From positions 1 to 64,000 of the forward strand of contig CALMZQ010000003.1 in assembly GCA_937870915.1 (NCBI GenBank): 64,000 nt of DNA. The letters are read 5' to 3'. The DNA is from an uncultured Ignavibacteria bacterium. Its GTDB lineage: Bacteria; Bacteroidota; Ignavibacteria; Kapaibacteriales; Kapaibacteriaceae. This document shows positions 57,862-64,000 of the stretch, one piece after another (position 1 is the first letter of the stretch; the number at the start of each line of letters is the position of its first letter). The notes under the pieces are model-generated. The model worked only from the letters and a program-made list of their open reading frames with translations, did not search any database and was not told where the DNA came from. Made by a program: the position numbers and the translations under genes.

Positions 57862-59700
57862 ATGCGCAGACCTTCACCACTTCTCGCGCTTGTCTTTCTC
57901 TTGTCTGTATCCGTGTGTTCTGCCCTTGTTGATGATTCAACAATGGTAGACACCATTCCAACCCGTCCCACAGTGATTGTCACTGCCTCGCGTGTTCCGC
58001 TTGAACTCAGCAGCGTAGCGCGTACCGTGGATGTGATGCAGGCTCATGATCTTCAGCGACTTCCGGTGCGAAGCATCCAGGACGCTCTGGTTTTCGTCCC
58101 AGGAGTAGACTTGCGAACTCGCGGCCCATACGGAGCGCAATCCGATGTTTCCATTCGTGGTGGCTCATACGAGCAAACAACGGTGCTGCTTAACGGCATG
58201 CGTCTTACCGATCCGCAAACGGGACATCACCAATTGAATCTTCCGCTTGCCCCCTTGGATATCGACCGTATAGAGGTGGTGAAAGGGGGCGCATCACGAC
58301 TCTTTGGACCGGGCGCGATGGATGGTGTAGTGAACATCATTCCTCGCGTTCCAACGGCTTCTTCATCCACGGCTTCATTGCTTGGCGGAGACTTTGGCTA
58401 TATCGAAGGTCGAGCAAATGCGGCACTCCTCACGGGTGAAGTTCATAACGTGCTCTCCGGACAATACGTTCAACACAATGGCTACCGTCAGTCTACCGAC
58501 CTTAAACTTGGTTCTGCCTTTTTGAGCGGTGGTCTTACCAGCAACGCAACAACCGTAAGCTGGCTGGGTGGTATCGTAGACAAAACATTTGGCGCAGGAT
58601 TGTTCTATTCGCCTCGTTTCCCGGATGCATGGGAGCACACGCTTACGTGGCTGGCTGGTGCACGTATTGCAACACCACTTACGGAAACATGGTCGATGAG
58701 TGTGGCGGGACTCTACCGGACAAACACTGATGAGTTTTTGCTCAAGAGAGACGACCCGGCGTTTTATCGCAACACGCACACCACACATTCAGCCACCGTT
58801 ACAGCGCTGGCAACAGGAACCTATTCATTCGCTACCTTCACGTTAGGTGCAGAAGGTGGTGCCGATAATATCGTTAGTTCAAATCTTGGCGACCATGATC
58901 GCCTCCGTGGTGGTGTCTCTGCGGAAATTCGCGCACCATTGACGTCTAACGTGTTTGCAACGGTTGGAGCAAACATCACGGGCTTCACGGATCGCGCGCC
59001 AGGCATTGGGTATGGTGCCGATCTGCAATGGCGTCCATCAGATGACCTGCGCGTGTTTGGAACAGTCAATCGATCCTTCCGCATTCCAACGTATACAGAA
59101 CTCTACTACAAAGACCCCACAACTCGTGGTAATGCAGGACTCCTTCCAGAGAATGCGATCACGGCTGAAGTTGGCGGTAGCTTGCGAATTGAGAATGTTG
59201 AGTTCCGTGCATCGGGATTCATTCGCAATGGGCGAGACCTCATCGACTACGTTTTGGATACGGGCAATGTGTACGTTGCAGAAAACATCGAGTCTGTGAA
59301 CATCCAAGGGATCGAGGGTGTTGTGATAATTCCCGTGCAACGTTTATGGAATGCATCGCCCCTTACCATGGTTCAGTGGACCGTGAACTTTGCGTCGGTG
59401 GAATCAACGGCAAATGCGCAGACGCGATATACACGCGACCAACTTCGGTGGCAGAGCATTATTCGGGCAGACGTTACACTCCCACTGGATGTGATGTGTA
59501 CGTTCACAGTTCGAATCGTAGAGCGATACACGGATGGTGTAATGCGCAGCATAGGAGATCTCCGACTCCAGCGTTCATTCGGAATGTTTCGAATACTTGC
59601 TGAAGCATCCAACCTGTGGAACACCAACATGATCGAGGCTGGTTGGGTGCCTATTGCACCGCGCTGGTTCCGAGCAGGTATCGAAGCATCGATCTACTAA
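57862..59700 (+). CDS. TonB-dependent outer-membrane receptor, BtuB-sized
   Basis: A 612-residue receptor: signal peptide (about 1-23), then the TonB-box/plug region with PTVIVTASRVP, RSIQDALVFVPGVDLRTRG, VSIRGGSYEQTTVLLNG and IEVVKGGASRLFGPGAMDGVVNII, then a 22-strand barrel ending IEASIY. The length and plug wording are those of BtuB-like receptors, so cobalamin or a related chelate is a reasonable substrate and would suit the B12-dependent NrdJ at 2793. That link is inference. There is no spacer from the deoxyhypusine-synthase-like gene, so the two are cotranscribed. It overlaps the convergent gene by 4 bp. Confidence 0.9.
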   Translation: MRRPSPLLALVFLLSVSVCSALVDDSTMVDTIPTRPTVIVTASRVPLELSSVARTVDVMQAHDLQRLPVRSIQDALVFVPGVDLRTRGPYGAQSDVSIRGGSYEQTTVLLNGMRLTDPQTGHHQLNLPLAPLDIDRIEVVKGGASRLFGPGAMDGVVNIIPRVPTASSSTASLLGGDFGYIEGRANAALLTGEVHNVLSGQYVQHNGYRQSTDLKLGSAFLSGGLTSNATTVSWLGGIVDKTFGAGLFYSPRFPDAWEHTLTWLAGARIATPLTETWSMSVAGLYRTNTDEFLLKRDDPAFYRNTHTTHSATVTALATGTYSFATFTLGAEGGADNIVSSNLGDHDRLRGGVSAEIRAPLTSNVFATVGANITGFTDRAPGIGYGADLQWRPSDDLRVFGTVNRSFRIPTYTELYYKDPTTRGNAGLLPENAITAEVGGSLRIENVEFRASGFIRNGRDLIDYVLDTGNVYVAENIESVNIQGIEGVVIIPVQRLWNASPLTMVQWTVNFASVESTANAQTRYTRDQLRWQSIIRADVTLPLDVMCTFTVRIVERYTDGVMRSIGDLRLQRSFGMFRILAEASNLWNTNMIEAGWVPIAPRWFRAGIEASIY

Positions 59701-60869
59701 CGCGTTACGGCAAATCGAATTTGCGTATGCGGTCCGGTAAGGGAATACACTCCACTTGCCAAAGACGATAACATGATCCGTTGCTCATCCGAGTGAGCCG
59801 TAATCGTTGCCACAAGGCCACCATTTGTTGTATACACTCGGTATTGTTCCCCGAGCTGCATTCCTGAGATCTTCAGATAGGGGGCTTCCCATGTTGCAAC
59901 CAGTGCTGGTTGCTGCATGTCATCCACACCTGCCTGAACATCGCCAAGAATCACATCCACGTACGTTGGCAGGTGATCAGAGGCGCACTTGAGAGCAGCG
60001 GCCATTTCTGAGCTGACCAAGATGTTTTTTGGATCGTCGATAGACTCATTGAGTCGGGGAAGTCCATCGTTTCCAAAAGCCGTGTACGTCTGGGGGAGTA
60101 TGCGCGAGCTGAGTTCTTGGCTGGCAAGGAGGAGGTCAAATCGGTCGTCAACACCTCCATCAACGCCCCCACCGCAGGCTCCTAGATTGGACTTGCGTGT
60201 ACATTGTGTATAGATCTTCGCGAATGATGCATCGTTGCGACGCCATACTCCTCCAAGAGGGTCAACAAATCGGCGCGTAGCCGAGGGTCCAACGAGAGCA
60301 GTGTAGGCAGATTCGGTAGGACCATAAATGTTGAAGTCTCCGCATATCATCACGTGAGGCCTACTCGATATCGTGCTGATCAATGAGTTAATCTCGCGCA
60401 ACCGCTGTGCGGCTTCTGCAGAACCATCCGAGGCTTTGAGGTGGACAGAGTAGAGAACTATGGTGTCGGCCAAGGTTTGATCATGTGGGCGCAATGCAAG
60501 GATCACCTCTTGAATATTGCGTAGCTCCGTTGGGATGACGCGTGTGCTCACTAGATCGAACAGTGACTGGTCATAAAAGACCATGTGATCTGTGTCTGGA
60601 CCATCAATAAAGGGGATGGCAGCAAAGGGTGCCCATGTGAACACCTCTGACACAAAACGAGGTCCAGCAGTATTGTCTGCCACTTCCTGGCTCAGCATGA
60701 TATGCGGTCGTATACTATCAAGAACTCTCTTGAACTGAGGCATTCTCCCGTCAACATTATCCTCTGAAAACTTCAGGATGTTGTATGTACATATCCGAAC
60801 AGTATCAACAGCACGAGCCGGAAGTGCAATGACTAACCCAAAGGCGAGAACGAGAAGTATACGTTTCAT
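59697..60869 (-). CDS. secreted endonuclease/exonuclease/phosphatase-family protein with T9SS-like tail
   Basis: A 390-residue secreted protein. After a signal peptide (about 1-20) comes an EEP domain (DNase I-like fold, about 25-310) with RICTYNILKF, LSQEV, VLYSVHLKAS, MICGDFNIYGP and a final SDHLPTYVDV, covering the metal and catalytic residues. The C-terminal 75 residues form a short beta-sandwich ending IRFAVTR that resembles a T9SS sorting domain. It could hydrolyse extracellular nucleic acid or phosphodiesters. It follows the di-heme peroxidase gene by 21 bp. Confidence 0.85.
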   Translation of the reverse strand: MKRILLVLAFGLVIALPARAVDTVRICTYNILKFSEDNVDGRMPQFKRVLDSIRPHIMLSQEVADNTAGPRFVSEVFTWAPFAAIPFIDGPDTDHMVFYDQSLFDLVSTRVIPTELRNIQEVILALRPHDQTLADTIVLYSVHLKASDGSAEAAQRLREINSLISTISSRPHVMICGDFNIYGPTESAYTALVGPSATRRFVDPLGGVWRRNDASFAKIYTQCTRKSNLGACGGGVDGGVDDRFDLLLASQELSSRILPQTYTAFGNDGLPRLNESIDDPKNILVSSEMAAALKCASDHLPTYVDVILGDVQAGVDDMQQPALVATWEAPYLKISGMQLGEQYRVYTTNGGLVATITAHSDEQRIMLSSLASGVYSLTGPHTQIRFAVTR

Positions 60870-60890
60870 GATCCAAGATAATGAGAACGA

Positions 60891-62834
60891 TCAGTACTCT
60901 CCACCAATCACCCGCTTCTGGAAAACACGAGTCGACATGCGAGGAAGTTGTGACGGGCGACGTGTGAGACCTACTGTGTCTGTGAGTGCCTTCATAAAGG
61001 CAACGAGATCATCTCTGTCTTGTACACTGAGGTTGAGATTATCAAACGGGAGAGTTTGATACGGAACACTGAGACCAATCCCGCGTCCACCGCCTCGAGC
61101 GTAGAAATCAACAACACCTTCAAGAGTCATATATGCACCGTTATGGAAGTAGGGGGCTGTTAAAGCGATGTTTCTGACGGTAGGAGTCTTGAACGAACCA
61201 CTATAGATCACAGAATTCTCCCGGTCGATACCGCCGGCACGTCCCGGATCTGGATCGGCCGTGGCGTTGATCGTGTCCTGGCGCAAAGGAACACCAATGA
61301 TCTCGGACTCGCTGTCTGTGAACGATGGTGGAACGTACCCTGCATACGTAGGAGGGAAGTGACACGACGCACACGCAGCTCGGCCCATGAAGAGTGAAAA
61401 CCCTCGGCGCTCCGCTTCGGAGATAGACACCGATTCACCTCGCAGATATCGGTCGAACCGCGAATTGAAGGACACCAGTGTTGTGAGATAGGCACCAATG
61501 GCGATTCCAACATTGGTAGCATCTACAGACTCAGGACCGTTACCACCGAATGCTTGTGAGAAGAGTGTGATGTATTCGTTTGATGAGCGGAGTCTACCCA
61601 CCATTTCAAGAAGCGTTGAATTGAATTCATTCTCGTTAGTAACTACATGGGCGATCACATCGCGAACACGCATGGCACGCAGGTCTGAGAAGAATCGCCG
61701 AGCATGTACAGCATTGATTAAGGTAGGGGCGTTGCGGTCGAGACTGCCTCCTCTTCCCAGGGCTATGCTGGTGGTACGTCCATCTGTGAATCCGCGAGAC
61801 GGATCGTGGCAAGATGCACAGGCTCGTTCACCTGTTGATGAAAGTATGGGATCGAAGAATAACGTTCTGCCAAGTTCAACAAGGATAGGAGAAATGGAAA
61901 CGCGCGTTATGCCACTTGCTGCCGACGGATAGAGGACATCTGTTTGAAACATGCTACGTGCGGTTGGATTGACGATCACTTCCGAAGGACCGATCTCCGT
62001 TGATACCTCAATCTCGAGCGCTAACTGGATATCGGCACATCGTCCATAGAGCGGGTCAAGTGCGGTACGGATAAGAGTAGCACGATCGATGTTGTTGAAC
62101 GAAGAACCATTCATCAACGATGCAGCGGTATCCGCCAGACTCATGGCGTTGTTCAGGAGAGCCCCTTTCCCTCGAGATGTGAGTGCCGGACCGAAGAGTT
62201 CTAGCGAGCGCTTGATTGTTTTTAGAGCAGGGATGTCGTCTGTGATGTGCGGTTCTGATGCAGGACGGTCGAAGCCGGTGATACCCATGGCTGTAATGCG
62301 TAGCACACCGGAACGAGCTGCCTCGATAATCATTCTGTCGGTCCATGGGGCGGAGATCATCACCCCGGATATTGCCTGCATTGATGTGCGTAGGCTTGAA
62401 GAAAGGGCGCGCAGTTGGAGTAGGTCTTCGTTCGAGAGTGAGTCATCGTTATAGAGCACCTCATCAATGACCTGGAGGCCCTGTGGTTCGATGATGTCAA
62501 CGAACTGCGACTTTACATCAAGTTTCGGAAGGGGCGAACCATTGATGTAGGTTGATACAGCACTTGGATCGATGTATTCAACAAGGGGCTCCATGGACTT
62601 GTATACCGATCGAAGTTCCTCATACGAACGACGTATCTGTGTGAGATCTACCGTCGTACTCGCGTTGATACATGTATCGTCGAATGCAGAACTCTGTGCT
62701 CGAACGTTTGAGGATATCTCAGCGATCATTGCTCGAAATGACTCTCTGCGCCTGACATGTTCATCCGGAACAAGCCACGCAATGACGAACGGAATGCTGG
62801 CGATAGCGAGGAACGCAAGTAATGTGTGCTTCAT
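60891..62834 (-). CDS. di-heme cytochrome c peroxidase-like protein (MauG/CcpA family) with long N-terminal extension
   Basis: A 647-residue periplasmic protein: signal anchor at residues 1-20, an unfamiliar helical region of about 290 residues, then the di-heme peroxidase domain with two CxxCH sites, CASCHDPSRGFTDGR near 345 and CASCHFPP near 490. ELGRTLFFDPILSS precedes the first heme. The family reduces hydrogen peroxide with electrons from small cytochromes or does long-range oxidation (MauG). The N-terminal part resembles the helical extensions seen in imelysin-associated peroxidases; that is uncertain. It lies downstream of a strong terminator. Confidence 0.88.
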   Translation of the reverse strand: MKHTLLAFLAIASIPFVIAWLVPDEHVRRRESFRAMIAEISSNVRAQSSAFDDTCINASTTVDLTQIRRSYEELRSVYKSMEPLVEYIDPSAVSTYINGSPLPKLDVKSQFVDIIEPQGLQVIDEVLYNDDSLSNEDLLQLRALSSSLRTSMQAISGVMISAPWTDRMIIEAARSGVLRITAMGITGFDRPASEPHITDDIPALKTIKRSLELFGPALTSRGKGALLNNAMSLADTAASLMNGSSFNNIDRATLIRTALDPLYGRCADIQLALEIEVSTEIGPSEVIVNPTARSMFQTDVLYPSAASGITRVSISPILVELGRTLFFDPILSSTGERACASCHDPSRGFTDGRTTSIALGRGGSLDRNAPTLINAVHARRFFSDLRAMRVRDVIAHVVTNENEFNSTLLEMVGRLRSSNEYITLFSQAFGGNGPESVDATNVGIAIGAYLTTLVSFNSRFDRYLRGESVSISEAERRGFSLFMGRAACASCHFPPTYAGYVPPSFTDSESEIIGVPLRQDTINATADPDPGRAGGIDRENSVIYSGSFKTPTVRNIALTAPYFHNGAYMTLEGVVDFYARGGGRGIGLSVPYQTLPFDNLNLSVQDRDDLVAFMKALTDTVGLTRRPSQLPRMSTRVFQKRVIGGEY

Positions 62835-62865
62835 GAGGTTGATCGGTAGGGTCTATCTGAAAAGA

Positions 62866-62897
62866 CGGGACCGATGGTCATATGACCATCGGTCCCG
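62866..62897 (-). terminator. palindromic terminator after the PhoX-like gene
   Basis: A perfect 32-bp palindrome with arms CGGGACCGATGGTCAT and its complement, followed on the minus strand by TCTTTTC. It separates the PhoX-like gene from the peroxidase gene. Confidence 0.85.
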
Positions 62898-62924
62898 CAC
62901 TCTTCAACGAAAGAAACGTGAGGC

Positions 62925-64000
62925 TTAGCGCTGAATCACAACCAGTTGTGTTGCTCCGTCGGCTGTTCGGATGTAGTACACACCCGAGGCTAGGTCCGCG
63001 ATGTCCACCGTGGTAGCGCTACGAACAACACGCACACGAGCTCCGGAGGCATCGTAGAGTGCAGCGTCTGTTGGCTCAGAGAAGTTGAGTTGTGAAGATG
63101 TTGGATTTGGGTACACCATAACAACACCTTGAGGGCGATCCTCTTGGTCCTTGTCTATGCTGCTAACGAGTTGCTTCATGCCCGTGATGGCAAAGGTGAG
63201 TGAGTTCTTTGCAGCTGCATCTCCAATGGTTGCATTGTCTGGGTGTTGGGAGTTGATAAGTACCGTGTTGCCATCGTCGAAGGAGGCAAAGCCTGTGATT
63301 TCAGACCCATAAGGGGAGATAGCAAGGCGATAGAGGTTATCGAAAGTTGGTGCCTTGGACATATCAAGCAACCATGCCTCGCAGTTCGTTCCGCGCATAC
63401 CCGTGTTTGGCATACGTCCAAAGTTTGTGCCGTTCAGATCTTCTTCGATGACCATGAAGGTCTTGCCGTTCACATAGAGGAACCCTATGCCATCGGGATT
63501 CGAAAGATGTTTCTCCGGATATAGTCCCGGAACTGCTTGTGCATCGGTGATATATGGTCCGCCCTCAATGTATGACTTCACGGAGTTGTCTGTTGGATCG
63601 AAGACAAGAACGCGACCATAATAGTCCCAGTATGCAGAGCTATCTACAGCGAATCCTTGAGCGGCTGCACGATCATACGTGTGCTTTGGGAGGGTCCAGC
63701 CTTCTGCCAATGCGCTCTTGTAACGGCTTCCTGGCTTGTCGTTGCCAGTCTCGGTAATGTAGATCTTGCCGTCAGTCTTGTTGATCTGGCCCCACTCAAG
63801 GCGCGTGAAACCGGTGATGCCTTGTGTTTTTGCCCATGCGTGCGGAGCAACGAGGATGTTCCAATCCGTTGCAGGGTTGTTGGGAACCTTTACCCATGTG
63901 CCCGTAAACTGTCCGGCATCCTGCTTGTAGAAGTAGAGATCACCCTTTGTGAAGTCACCCGGTGTTTCTGCAACAAACTTCGAAAGAAGGGACTTCCCTG
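62925..64000 (-). CDS. PhoX/DUF839-like secreted phosphatase with T9SS domain (5' truncated by window)
   Basis: The frame is open from the stop at 62925 to the end of the window, so at least 358 residues are seen and the start lies outside. Segments such as GFTRLEWGQINKTDGKIYITETGND resemble the PhoX (DUF839) beta-propeller alkaline phosphatases, and DPTDNSVKSYIEGGP follows. The last 85 residues are a T9SS type A sorting domain: VYPNPTSSQLNFSEP, LYDASGARVRVV, LASGVYYIRT and a terminal VVIQR. It probably releases phosphate outside the cell. The TTG at 63710 is not a real start, since coding similarity continues upstream. Confidence 0.8.
   Translation of the reverse strand, partial: GKSLLSKFVAETPGDFTKGDLYFYKQDAGQFTGTWVKVPNNPATDWNILVAPHAWAKTQGITGFTRLEWGQINKTDGKIYITETGNDKPGSRYKSALAEGWTLPKHTYDRAAAQGFAVDSSAYWDYYGRVLVFDPTDNSVKSYIEGGPYITDAQAVPGLYPEKHLSNPDGIGFLYVNGKTFMVIEEDLNGTNFGRMPNTGMRGTNCEAWLLDMSKAPTFDNLYRLAISPYGSEITGFASFDDGNTVLINSQHPDNATIGDAAAKNSLTFAITGMKQLVSSIDKDQEDRPQGVVMVYPNPTSSQLNFSEPTDAALYDASGARVRVVRSATTVDIADLASGVYYIRTADGATQLVVIQR

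Noticed and set aside
63644-63850. Small minus-strand frame beside the PhoX-like gene
   Set aside because: It is out of frame with the PhoX-like coding sequence, which stays open to the window end and shows family motifs there.
1-64000. Insertion sequences, prophage or integrative elements
   Set aside because: No transposase, integrase or phage structural gene is present, and base composition looks uniform by eye.
1-64000. tRNA or rRNA genes
   Set aside because: The intergenic gaps are short and none shows a cloverleaf or conserved rRNA segment.

Overview
The window is about 64 kb of densely packed bacterial chromosome with roughly 50 protein genes and no rRNA, tRNA or CRISPR array that I can see. 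It points to a Gram-negative member of the Bacteroidota/Chlorobiota (FCB) group, most like the Kapabacteria/Ignavibacteria side; that placement is inference. The evidence is four secreted proteins with type IX secretion (T9SS) C-terminal sorting domains, a GldM/PorM-like envelope protein, OmpA and TonB-dependent outer-membrane proteins, LptF/G, TatC, a hopanoid-type desaturase (HpnE) and a DUF5686 protein. The code is standard, and RF2 is made by the classical programmed frameshift.

Layout. 0-2.4 kb: csaA and hpnE, divergent across an inverted pair of heptamer repeat arrays, then a PAP2 phosphatase. 2.4-6.4 kb: a B12-dependent (class II) ribonucleotide reductase behind a 250-nt leader that looks structured, with a promoter and a DnaA-box-like site. 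6.5-13.6 kb: an unusual envelope cluster of a small Cys-rich secreted protein, a GldM-like protein, two outer-membrane barrels with soluble N-terminal domains, and a VWA-OmpA protein. 13.7-17.7 kb: purF, YebC, acyltransferase-like and unknown genes on the minus strand. 17.7-26.8 kb: two M28 peptidases, a GT9 glycosyltransferase, a flippase and a large BNR-repeat T9SS lipoprotein. 26.8-35.7 kb: AbgT transporter, YggS, a Kef-type antiporter, a cytochrome/copper-monooxygenase-like T9SS protein, a small barrel and a DUF5686 protein. 35.7-42.5 kb: a tightly overlapping MoxR/DUF58/DUF4350/DUF4129/membrane/SpoIIM operon with a divergent RDD gene. 42.5-46.9 kb: prfB, acpS, DinB-like, purK and a DUF4424-like gene. 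46.9-51.6 kb: lptF/G, a repeat-rich TPR protein, a BI-1 protein, a polyprenyl synthase and tatC. 51.6-57.9 kb: dnaA, then an EVE/DUF1573-like/dapB/ftsE-like/AI-2E-family operon and a deoxyhypusine-synthase-like gene. 57.9-64 kb: a TonB-dependent receptor and a secreted phosphodiesterase/di-heme peroxidase/PhoX-like group.

The most unusual signals are not single genes. (1) The octamer AAGGGGCT occurs about 24 times by hand count, where about two are expected. At two places inverted copies form intrinsic terminators, the pattern known for DNA uptake sequences. (2) Heptamer and octamer tandem arrays sit exactly at gene boundaries. They supply stop codons, C-terminal codons, a start codon and even a signal peptide. 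(3) The nrdJ leader RNA begins, at its predicted transcription start, with one strand of a 9-bp helix. (4) The GldM-like/barrel/OmpA-VWA cluster may be a divergent T9SS-related envelope machine. All four need genome-wide or comparative computation, which could not be run here.
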